Assembly (NCBI GenBank): GCA_021464415.1
Contig: CM038467.1
Span: 26,403,748-26,467,747 of the forward strand
Length of the DNA stretch: 64,000 nucleotides
Direction of reading: 5' to 3'
From: Lonicera japonica
Lineage: Eukaryota > Streptophyta > Magnoliopsida > Dipsacales > Caprifoliaceae
Numbering within the stretch: position 1 is the first letter of the stretch; every line of letters begins with the position of its first letter. Positions 25,201 to 34,889 of this stretch are shown here, piece after piece. The translations under genes were made by a program, and so were the position numbers. The notes beneath the pieces were generated by a model. The model was not told the DNA's origin. It did not search any database and worked only from the letters and a program-made list of their open reading frames with translations.

Positions 25201-28200
25201 AGATTGGAATGTCATTATCTGGACTGCTCATTTAAAATGGAATGCTTCGATTCTTCAAACAGCTTAGATTTGACAAATAGTGTTTGCCTATAGCGAGGAC
25301 ACATTTACACGAGAACTACCCGTCAAAATATGAACCATCATATCTATATGAGAAAAATTACCTGATTTTTGCTAGAGTTTTGAATCATGCTCAAAGTAGT
25401 GTGTGAATACCTAGCTTCTGCAAGTTGATTCATCAAACCATCTCTTCTAAGTGGGACGAAGAGATGACGCAGATACTCAGGTTGGTTGCTTTTCCACTCC
25501 AACGCTTCCCACCATTCACTCTCACCTTTGATCTCTTCTATATCTATACTGGAAATTTCTGCCGGGGAAAGACTTTGGAGCTTCGGACAATTATAAATAA
25601 CCATCCTTTCTAATCTTGGAGCGACATATAAACCACTAGAAATGCTGACCAATCCAGGTAGATGTAGAAGTGATATATTCTCTAAGCTAGGGAGAAACTC
25701 TTCACTAGATTCCGAGTTGGAAGATTCCACACTTACTAGGCTTTCAACTTTGGGGCAGTCTTCAACTATTAGCTCTTTCAAGTTCACGAGATTACTTAGC
25801 AACCCAACATTGAAAACGGTGCTCAACTTGGGGCATGTATGAAGAGTCAATACCTGTAAATGGTAGAGGCAACCGCTAGCAAGAGGTCCTACAAAAATGC
25901 TTTCCAAATTCTTCATGTAATGGATGCTAAGGTATTGCAGCAACCCAAGTATAGGTTTTCCACCATTACTTTTATCTTCATTATCACCACCGTCAATGAC
26001 AGTTATCATTTCATTACATTCCACCAACAGGCAAAACCTTAGATTATCCATCTCATTAGCCTTAAATGTAGTTAATTGGTCGATAGTCCAATGGCGGTCA
26101 AGGAAAAAAGCCCTAGCATGTTTGAGTGCCTGGCCAATTCCATCTACGTTTCCGTCTCCATTTATGTACTTCAGGCATTTCTCTAATGTCTCAAAGCTAT
26201 CCTGAAGATCACGTGGAACACGAGATACAATATCCTGATCATGACGACCAACAAGTAATCTAAAGTTTGATAAACTCTGGCTTTCAAACCTTGGAAGTTG
26301 AAGGAATTTTTGCAATAGTTCAATAGTAGGAAAATACAACTTTACTGCTTCCAACTTTTCCAAGCTAAGTAAGTCTTGAATTATATATTCCATCTCTGCA
26401 TACCACCACTCGCAGTCGGGATCCACAAAGATGCTTAATTCCTTCAAATGAGAGAGTTTTGATAACGTCTTCCTTGGGATTATTTCACCGCTCTCCTTTA
26501 TTTCTGATATGTATTCATCTGCACAAGCACACAGGGATACCTCCAAGTGTTCCAATTTACTTAGCATTTCAATTTCCTTGGGGATATATATAAGCTCAGT
26601 TCCTGCAAGATCAAAGACCTCAAGATTCTCAAGTGCTTGAATTTCAGGCGGTAATTCCATCAAGAGTTTGCAACCTCTCAACAACAATTTCTGGAGTGCA
26701 ACCAAGTTGGAAATGGATGGAGGCAAATATTTAATGTTTGTCCTTGACATATCCAGTACTTGGAGGGCGGGCATGAACTCGAAGAATGAGGGAGGGATCT
26801 CGGACAAGTCATAGTTGTCTTGTAAGAACAACTTTCTTAAGACCAGGAAAATCATGTATTCCGGCAGCTTTGAGAGTCCACTACTCATCAAGCGGCACTC
26901 TCTACCACACCACAACGACATCCCATCTCTAATGAAATCCACAAACCCTTGGATCATTACTGACTCTTGCCTGAAAATTACAATCAAAGGAGAAAATAAA
27001 GCAAAATAAGCATATCACAACAATTCTTAACCAACTTTTCTACAAATAGTATACACCTGGGTTAACAAAAGACTAAAACATATATAATTTAACATAGGTG
27101 CACTTGGTTACACAGTTTTAGAATTATATGAGAATTGCGCCATAAAATTTAAATACTATTATTTGAATTGTACGTAATCTACATTAGGAATTCCAAATGA
27201 GTTTGTTTGGCTAATTTGTTGAATTCTTTTGAAATTCTAAAGAGAACGGATTTAAATTCCCCCCACCCACCACCACCTGGAGTGATTGCCAGAACTGTGG
27301 CAGTGGTCACCACAATCCGATAGCAGATGGCAGCAGTGAACGGTGGTAACCTTTTCAATATATATGTACCGTAGAAATATAATATATATAATGTGTAAAT
27401 GTATTGTAATATATATATATATATTATACATATATTATATTATAGATATTTTCTATAATATAATATATGTATAATATATATATATAAAATAAGGGGTTAT
27501 GGTTTTTAAGTCTTGAAAATATATAATATATAAGGTGATATATAATTGTGTGGCTGAAATTAGATATACTTTTTGAATAGTTGGTAATACTTTTGGCATA
27601 TGTTACGTCCTAGTATATATATAGGTAGGGTTATTGTTGTCCAGCTTTTATAATAAAAACAGAAAAATTAGAAGGAAAAACCAATCTCATGAGGTCTAAG
27701 TGGAATGATTTCTCCCTACTTTCAAAAGAAGTAATGACTTTCCTTTCCTGAATTCTCAAATTTGCAAATCAAACGAGGCCTTAAGACTTAATTTTAACCA
27801 AGTACAATACCTATTTTGCCCTTATTTATTTTTATTTTTATAAAATAAAAAATACAATAGCAAAATTGTCCAAATTACATCCAAACAAATAACACCATTT
27901 AAATGTCACAAAGAAAACAAGAAAAAAATTCATATTCAATTTTCAGAACTAATCTTCAAATTCAACTATTCAAATTTAGTCAAGTAAACAAACCCACCCC
28001 CTTAAGTTGGTCCCAAAAAAAATAAAAATTTGTTTAAAGTAAACAGTCTTGAATTAAAATGTCATTAAATATAAAACAAGTTAGTACTGAAAAACCAAAA
28101 ATAAAATAAAAATTCATTAGATATGAAGATGGTAAAAGAGTTGGAAGAACTCACATATCAGTTTTACTTTGAAAGACGAATCCCGTTAAATCGGAAGCTT

Positions 28201-28621
28201 CTCCAACTCCAAGTGCTTCCTTCCAAGGAATTTGATCCATAATCTCCCAAGGATGCACATCGTAGAAAACAGGTAGAACAAAAAATCCGTGAGTCCTACT
28301 ATAATTAAAAGTTTCTGCAAGGTGGTCGAAAGGCCGCGCAGAAGAGCCGAAACTTTTAGAGAAGACAATGATCGAAATATTCGGCCTTCCGCTTGCTTTC
28401 TGTATTTGTATATCAGTATTATCTCTTCCCCTCATGAAATAACGTATAGTTGATAGATGAACCTCCTTGGGCAATGTAATAAATCCCGATCGCTCAAATG
28501 CTGAGTAGAGGTGATCGACGAAACGTTGCTCAGTGTGTTCACTGGCGCAACTGAAGAGGACGTCGTAATAATATGCACGAGAGGAAGTTCCTTCATCGCG
28601 CGAATCTAACAGAGGATTCAT
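22211..28621 (-). CDS. TIR-LRR-RIN4(NOI) fusion protein (5 exons, about 955 aa, no NB-ARC)
   Basis: Five minus-strand exons (28621-28155, 26970-25362, 25019-24453, 22754-22566, 22246-22211) each end in GT and start after AG. Their phases match (2/1, then 0/0 three times), giving 2,868 coding bases. Order: TIR domain (about residues 15-150), leucine-rich repeats of the RPS2/At4g27190 clade (about 180-690), RIN4-like disordered linker (about 693-881), one NOI domain (about 885-920) and a Cys-rich tail (GCCFCFQWGRK) typical of RIN4 lipidation. RIN4 is a plasma-membrane immune regulator guarded by RPS2 and RPM1 in Arabidopsis. A guardee fused to an NLR part suggests an integrated decoy (inference). 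Odd points: no P-loop or NB-ARC anywhere, the first NOI of RIN4 is missing, and the TIR lacks the catalytic Glu. Alternative: remnants of neighbouring genes that only look joinable; transcripts would decide. Confidence 0.7.
22566..22754 (-). CDS. Exon 4: NOI domain of RIN4 (AvrRpt2-cleavage type)
   Basis: 63 codons in phase 0. AVPRFGDWDE, then PASAEAYTSVFNKLREER, is the second NOI domain of RIN4 proteins. The PxFGxW core recognised by AvrRpt2-type cysteine proteases is intact. Acceptor TTTGGCAG|CTT, donor AAAG|GTATGT. Confidence 0.9.
22861..22898. repeat. GA/G-rich simple repeat in intron 4
   Basis: A (GA)n tract merges into a run of about 11 G residues. Intron 4 (22755-24452) is otherwise without recognised content. 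Confidence 0.7.
24453..25019 (-). CDS. Exon 3: RIN4-like central region
   Basis: Acceptor TTCTTGTAG|GAG, donor GAAAAT|GTAATT, 189 codons in phase 0. The text is polar and disordered, with SPSQEQGDLRR, QRSPLHPNYRARV, SPLTWGRKGS and GRSQSRPATHDDEN, matching the linker between the two NOI domains of plant RIN4. The exon that should carry the first NOI (PKFGNW-type motif) is not found upstream; the LRR exon takes its place. Confidence 0.8.
25362..26970 (-). CDS. Exon 2: RPS2/At4g27190-type leucine-rich repeats
   Basis: Acceptor TTTTCAG|GCAAG, donor AATCAG|GTAATT. The exon begins where a winged-helix domain would end (MIQGFVDFIRDG..., then SGLSKLPE). It continues with clear LRRs (LRKLFLQDN, LQVLDMSRTNIKYLPPSI, LQKLLLRGCKLLMELPPEI, LEVFDLAGTELIYIPKEI). 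It closes with the IKGESEWWEALEW block typical of CC-type RPS2-clade proteins. The LRR is therefore of CNL, not TNL, origin. 536 codons are open throughout, so it is not obviously decayed. Confidence 0.85.
27400..27490. repeat. AT-rich inverted repeat in intron 1
   Basis: Alternating AT sequence folds back on itself around TATTTTCTATAATAT (near 27445-27460), able to form a hairpin of about 40 bp. Intron 1 (26971-28154) contains no NB-ARC remnant that can be seen in either strand. Confidence 0.6.
28155..28621 (-). CDS. Exon 1: TIR domain
   Basis: It starts at ATG 28621. YDVLFSC matches the DVFLSF start of plant TIR domains, followed by RFVDHLYSAFERSG, ISIIVFSKSFGSS and VLPVFYDVHPWEI, all standard TIR blocks. 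The residue corresponding to the NADase Glu (SSRWCLxEL in active TIRs) is His (SSARPFDHL), so enzymatic activity is doubtful. Donor GATAT|GTGAGT is near consensus. If unspliced, the frame stops one codon later and would yield a TIR-only protein of 156 aa. The TNL-typical position of this intron, just after the TIR, is preserved. Confidence 0.8.
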
Positions 28622-28782
28622 TGAATGAACGAACTAGTGATTTCTCAGTTTGTTATTACTAAATAACGTGGGCGACGACTTTCTGAAAACATGTCGTAGG
28701 AGTAGAGATCTAAATCATGGTGGTTTTGATCGTTAATTATAGGTCAACTACGCAAACCTTTTGAAATATGGAATAAGAGTTA

Positions 28783-28790
28783 TATTTATA
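28783..28790 (-). promoter_or_regulatory. TATA box of the fusion gene
   Basis: TATAAATA on the minus strand, about 160 bases upstream of the ATG at 28621. Confidence 0.45.
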
Positions 28791-28799
28791 AGGGTGATT

Positions 28800-29780
28800 T
28801 TGTGTTTATCTATCGTATCTTATAATTAATCTATCTTTAATTTATAAAAAAGTTGAATAAATCTGAATAATATTACTTTTTTAAAATTGAAAAGTATATT
28901 CACTGATTAAAATTAATTAATAATTATATTAATTTAGATTCTATTTTAATTTAAATTTTTAATTAAAATCTACTTCCACTTTAATTTATTTCCTATTTTC
29001 TTTTAGGGAACGTTTAGATTGTAGAATTGGATTTAGTTTTAAAATTCAAAAAATATATAGTTGAAAATAAAATAATTTTAAATTTTGTGTGTTCTTAACA
29101 AATACAAATAAATTAATTTCTAAATCTAAATATTATTCCGCTGAAATTTATGTTTAATTTATTAGAAGGCTATTTTTATTTTTGACACTATGGCGGAGGT
29201 CAGGTTTAGACTAAATTAACCCATTTGACCCGCCCCTATTATAGTATTTTCTTCCTTATAATAAAGTGTAATTACCACGAGGCGGAGGTGGGTTTATGCA
29301 TACACTATTCGCAATGGGTTCAGATTTTTTTTTTAAAAAAAAACACTAGGTTAGGACGGATTTATAAGCGTGTCGGGTTTGGGTTTAAACAAACACGACC
29401 CCTTGCCATTCCTAATATTATTGTTATAATTAATATTACAAGTATAGTTATAATAATAACAAATAATAATTTGTTTAAAAAGTAATTATTATTATTTTAA
29501 AATTCGTGACCTTGACATCCGGAAGTAACAGCCATATGTCTAAGATTTGAAGATTATGACTTTCAGCTAAATATCATATCATAATTCTACACCAAACAAA
29601 ATATTTTCTATTTGTATAACCACCGGTGTTACATTTTTTTTATTAACCAATTGTTGACATTGTTATTTCTTCCTACCCCAATCTTAACCTTAACTACTTT
29701 TTATAGCTCAATTGACAATAACATTTTTTCGTTACTAGTAATATCAAGTTTTGTGTGTTGCATAAATAAGAAAAAGCCAA
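28800..29780. other. AT-rich intergenic sequence, nothing recognised
   Basis: No open frame, RNA gene or clear repeat structure beyond homopolymer runs. Confidence 0.6.
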
Positions 29781-29784
29781 CTTA

Positions 29785-30201
29785 GGTGGCGTTTGATAAA
29801 AAAAATTGAAAATTGAAAGCTAAAAACTAAATTGAAAACTGAAAAAACTGTTTGTTTAGTTCTGAAAATTGTATCTGAAAAAAAAATGTTATTTGTTTGA
29901 ATATAATACATTTGAAAGTTTAATTTTTTTTAATATAACAATTTGCCCTTATTAATTCAAAGTAAAGCTAAAGGGATGTCGAACAGTATGGTAATTTACT
30001 TAAATGTAAAAGGGTAAAATAGGTTTTACACTCTTTAAAATTAAGTTTTCGGTTTTAAGTGGGAAATTTACCATTTTTCAATTTCAATTGGAGAAAAGTT
30101 AAGTTGGCACTTATTTTTTTTTTGTTAACAAACAACTTTAAAACCACTTAAATATGAAAACTTAAACTTTTCATATTTAAGTGGTGTTATCAAACAACAC
30201 C
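29785..30201. mobile_element. PIF/Harbinger-type (Tourist-like) MITE, 417 bp
   Basis: Terminal inverted repeats GGTGGCGTTTGATAA and GGTGTTGTTTGATAA are flanked by a TTA target duplication on each side (29782-29784, 30202-30204). The TTA duplication plus a GG...GTTTG terminus are Harbinger hallmarks. No coding capacity. Confidence 0.8.
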
Positions 30202-30209
30202 TTAGTTAA

Positions 30210-31760
30210 ATGTAAAATTTTGAGAATTACTTTCTTAAATTATTAAATATATTCTTAGTTTAATTAGAAGGGATAGAGAAGTGAGGATGACTGATTTTTT
30301 CAACTCTTATATTGAAAACGAAATTTAAACATTTAGTTATGTTTGGTTGGAGTTTTTAAATTTTGAATTTAGTAGAGTTTTTTAAAACTATTTTTCAATT
30401 TGATTTATGTATGGTACACTAACTTTAAAAATATATATATATATATATATTTCATTTCTTAAAGTTTTTCTAGAATACAAAATAAAAGTAAAATTTTCTT
30501 TTTATTTGAATGAAAATTTTAAAATGGGTAAACCAAACATGATTTAAAAAAAAAAACCCAAAAATATTTTTTAAAAACCCAACTAAACAACACGTGACTC
30601 CTAGTGTCTGTTAGTAATTTTGACGTTTTAAACAACACGTGACGTTTTAATTTAGTAGGTAATGCGGATTAACTTAATAACGCGGATTAACTACAAAATA
30701 TATATGGTGGATAGAAATAAAATTACCCATCTATAAATGATAGTGATTTTGATTTTTAAAAATAAGGAAACGTATAAAATAAGAAAACTTAATTTACACC
30801 TTATAATTAGCTAGCACAATATATTTAATAATTGGAGCCAATTTTACTTTTAACTCCCAACTTTAAAAAATATCGTTTAACTCTTCAAACTATTGATCGT
30901 GTATGAAGTACACATGATCATTTTTAAAGATATTTCGGTCTAGCTATTTACTCGTGTGGGAAAAAAAATGAAAGAAAATTTAGTATCTTTTTTTATCCAA
31001 CTCTCTCTTGTGCTTGCTCTTTTATGTACTTTTTGTTTTTGTTATTTCATAAGAGAAATGTTAGTTTTGCAGAAGTTGGATAAAACAAATACTTTTTAAA
31101 AAGTTAGGTACATACTTAGAGCATTTCTAATGCAATCGTAAATTGGGAAAGATTTTGTGAGGGTGATTATATACATTTAGAAGGTCTCATGCCAATGCAT
31201 AGGTGTGACGTCATCATTTTTTACTTTCATATTTTTTTTAAAACCTTAAAATATTTTAACTTTTACTTCATAATTCTATTTTTTATAAAATTTATATTGC
31301 TAAAAAATATTCACCACGATTTATCAAACAAGATCCATATTCTTTATGATTTTTCATTAATTTTATGAGTACTGCCAATAATAATTTTATTAACAACATT
31401 ATTGGAGATGATTTTTTTCAAAACTTGGCCATGAAAAAGATTTTTAGTGCTGCGTAGAAATCATGTTCATATTTTTGATAGATCCAATTTAGAGATACTC
31501 TCATGTCAAATGCAGATTACCATTTTCTGTCAGACTTTAATGTGAAATTATAAATAGAAGGAGCATAGAGAAAGGCGGGTGATAATTTAGGGAATAGATG
31601 CAATTTTAATAAAGTAGCATTTTAAAACTGTGACCATAACGTAATGTTAAAAATGGAAATGAGTTACCTCTTTAAAAATTAAGTGTTAAGATTTCAAAAA
31701 GAAATGAGTCTTTTAAAAATTTAGTGTGCTAAAAGAAGATGTATTAATTTACTGTGTAAA
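30210..31760. other. AT-rich intergenic sequence with possible MITE debris
   Basis: Includes an (AT)n tract at 30430-30450 and phrases such as GTTTGGTTGGAG (30340) and GAGCATTTCTAATGCAATCG (31120), which look like the ends of decayed small transposons. No gene recognised. Confidence 0.5.
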
Positions 31761-31777
31761 TTATGTATTATCCATAA

Positions 31778-31970
31778 TGGGCTTCCTTGTAATATTTACT
31801 AAACCCTATTTAAACTCATCTAATGAAGAATTCCTACAACACGTCAGCACGCTCAGAAACAACCCTAACACCAAGAAAACCCTAACCGCCAGCCGCCATC
31901 ACTATTGAACTCTTCCCTCGTCGCCCAACCTTCAAGAAAAAAAAATTGTATTATACAAATAACCGAGGTA
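31778..31970 (+). promoter_or_regulatory. Orphan ribosomal-type promoter and 5' leader
   Basis: A site II motif (TGGGCTT, 31778-31784) is followed by telo-box motifs (AAACCCTA at 31801; AACCCTAA at 31861; AAACCCTAACC at 31877) and a TATTTAAA (31807-31814). This cluster is typical of promoters of ribosomal-protein and other translation genes. It leads into a C-rich 5'-UTR-like stretch ending AACCGAG|GTACAT near 31966, a possible first-intron donor. No coding exon follows in the next kilobases, so it may be a detached promoter fragment. Confidence 0.4.
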
Positions 31971-32589
31971 CATATTCATTCTTACCTTCTCTTATATATA
32001 TTCAATCATGTAAATCACCATGCTTGTATGTTGTGTTAATTTTTTGCAATAGATGATATCTAAACGTATAATTTTTATATATACATATATAATTGTTTTT
32101 CCTTTCGGCATCTAAAAAAAAAAAAAGTGCCGACTAAGGCCTTTGGAATTACTCGTGGTTGTAATTGATTAGATTTCCTTTATTAATATACAATATATAA
32201 TCTGCATATTAATATTTATATATACTTATCGAATATTTTTTTTTCGTGTCTTGATTGTTAAATGCTAACAGTTCATTAATTTTATTACCTTACTGCATAT
32301 TTGACATTTAAGTTCAAGATTGTTTAATGTTTATGATTGTCCTCTCTCTATGGTTAACAAACCCCCGCCCCATTAACTTTAATTCAATCGATCAATTACT
32401 ATTATAATTCCAAACCCTTACATCTATATCTTAAATTGTCGTTGCCTGCTCCAATTTACAAAGTAAGTTCAAATATTTACACCTTTGAAAATTTTTTTTA
32501 ATTTTAATTGCACAAGTATGTATTGTGATTTGGGTCCTACTGCAATCACCTTCATCATCAAAAGGATCGATCGAGTTCAATTAAATTTT

Positions 32590-32790
32590 AATTAATTTTT
32601 TGTTTTATCTTAAAAACAGTTTTTATTTATTAAAATTCTGTGTTTTTATTTGTTTTATCTTAAAAACAGTTTTTATTTAATTAAATTTCTATTTTATCTC
32701 TAAAACAGTTTTTACATTTAATTAATTTCCTGTTTTATCTTAAAAACAGTTTATATTTAATTAAATTTCTGTTTTAATTAAATCAGCATG
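32590..32790 (+). repeat. About 55-bp tandem repeat, 4 units
   Basis: TGTTTTATCTTAAAAACAGT followed by TTATTTAATTAAATTTC recurs about four times. Confidence 0.8.
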
Positions 32791-32799
32791 CTAAAGAAA

Positions 32800-33685
32800 A
32801 TTTAAATATTAGTTATATAATTGTTTTACTCACAATTATTTATATTGTTAATTATTTTATTTAGTATGTTATCAATTGAAAGTTGCCATGATGATGAAAA
32901 TTCATGCGCTTTATAATCACTATGATAAAGTATTTTCATACAGCATCGAAAATGTGACCATTACGAATCTTGGTTTTAAAATCTAATTCATAAAGTATTT
33001 TCATTCATCTAATTTAAATTTCAAAAGGAAAAACAAGTTATCATATCTGAATTTTTAAACCCATTAAACATATTTCAAACCTCTGAAAATTTTAGAGGTG
33101 CAAATAAACGGCCCCTTACTTATAGACCCTAAATGTAATGTTGAAAAAGGATATGTGATTAAGGTGTCGTTGGTTTATTTGGTTGAATCTCAACGTTGAA
33201 TTTAAAATCTGAAAAGTGGATATGAAACTTTATGAAACTAGAATATGTGTTATTTGTTTGAACATATCACATTTGAATAAATAAATATTATTAGAAAATT
33301 TTACCCTCACCTTCTTATTTTGAAAAATGATTATATTTTTCAAATTATAAAATAAAAATCAATGCACATAAATCAATACTACTACACACTAAAACACACT
33401 TTAAATAAATTTTATATCTTAAAAATAAAAATAAAAAATCTATAATTATGACTGTCACTGTTCTCGGAATAATTATTTTATGTAACAAAAATATATGAGT
33501 AAAATTGAAAATAAAATTTATAAAACTAATGTCATATCCCATAATAACCACTTTTATTTTAATATAATCGAAAAAAAGTATAAAATAAAATAAATGTGAA
33601 TTCTAAACTCTATCAAACAAATTTTAAAATCTATCAACTTCCAAACAAACAGCTCATAAGTTGACTTGATGACGTGGACTATTAA
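32800..33685. other. AT-rich intergenic sequence, nothing recognised
   Basis: No gene-like features. GGTGTCGTTGGTTTATTTGG at 33162 resembles a MITE terminus, but no partner end was found with confidence. Confidence 0.5.
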
Positions 33686-33689
33686 TTAG

Positions 33690-34035
33690 GCCATCTTTAC
33701 TGTGGAGTTTTTTAGTTGAGATTTTAAGTTTTTTTGTTGGAAAGTGTGAAAGTAAGTTAGAAATTTGAATTTGGTTTTTGTTAGAATTTTTTTAACTGAT
33801 TCAAAAAAATTTATGAAAAAATCTCAAAAAATAGTTACAATGAATCTTATTTTATAGATCTCGATGAGTAAATTTCAAATATATTTTTTATTTATCTAAT
33901 TCCGATTTTTGGATTTAAAGTTAGTTTTAAAAGTTTTATGAGAGAGAAAGTAAAATGAAGTGAATTTTAAAAAATAAAATTAATTTTTTAGTAAAAATTA
34001 AAAAAATGATTTTTTAATTTTCTACCGAACAGGAC
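33690..34035 (-). mobile_element. MITE, family also at 46670 and 63735
   Basis: The reverse complement matches 46670-47013. Shared phrases are ATCTATAAAATAAGATCCATTG (here inverted and slightly changed), the TTACTTTCTCTC stretch and the A-rich segments in the same order. About 340 bp, non-coding, A/T-rich. Confidence 0.65.
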
Positions 34036-34664
34036 AATTTTTTTGCGGTTAACTTGCCGTGTTCTCTGTCTCTTATTATATACTTTTCAGTTTTAGGAAA
34101 AAATAGTGGATGAATATGCATGGTGGAGTTAACTAATCAAAGAAATGATGCTAAAATCTATATGATGTGTAATCAAGTTCATGATCTTACAAATAATTGG
34201 AGTAAATAACAAGAAGGAAGTACTAATTTGAATGCTTTGCTAGGCCTAAAAGAAAATGTTTTCTCCATTCTTTTAATATAAAATAATTATAAAGAATATT
34301 TACAGACTTATCCTTAAAATAAAGTACCATCTTTTTAAAGACTTAGTTTAAAAGATAACTTTTGTAATAAAAGACAATATTTTTTAATTAAGGACAAAAT
34401 ATTAATTATTTTATTATTTCAATTAATTAAGTTGAATTCCAATACTACCTTTCCTAAAGATAAATACAACAAAAAATAAATATATTATTAAATTCAAAAT
34501 TAAATTAATGATAATAAATTCAAACCAATTCAAATATATATCACAAGAAGATAACATAAAAATTATTCAAAAAAAGTCAAAGAACGTAAATGTTTCAAAC
34601 TAACCAGACATGATATGAGACCGAAGTTGCAAATACGTTTGAGGCACAATTCTCTTATAATAGC

Positions 34665-34885
34665 AATCAGACATATTAAGTTACGTTATTCTAATTAAAT
34701 TTTTGGCAGACATTAAACTACATGTTTTCAATTTACTTTTAGACATATTAAGTTGCATTTTTTCAATATTCTACCAAACATAATAAGTTACATTTTTTTT
34801 TTTAATTTTGTGGAAGACATATTAAGCAACAATTTTTTTTTCAATTTTTTGACAGACATAATATAAAATATAAATTTTTTATATG
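34665..34885 (+). repeat. Degenerate tandem repeat, about 50-60 bp units
   Basis: CAGACATATTAAGTTACATTTTTT-like units recur about five times with variable spacers. Confidence 0.65.
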
Positions 34886-34889
34886 TCCT

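Noticed and set aside
26971..28154. Hidden NB-ARC exon in intron 1 of the fusion gene
   Set aside because: No GxGGxGKT-like, RNBS or MHD sequence can be read on the minus strand; the stretch is AT-rich and full of stops.
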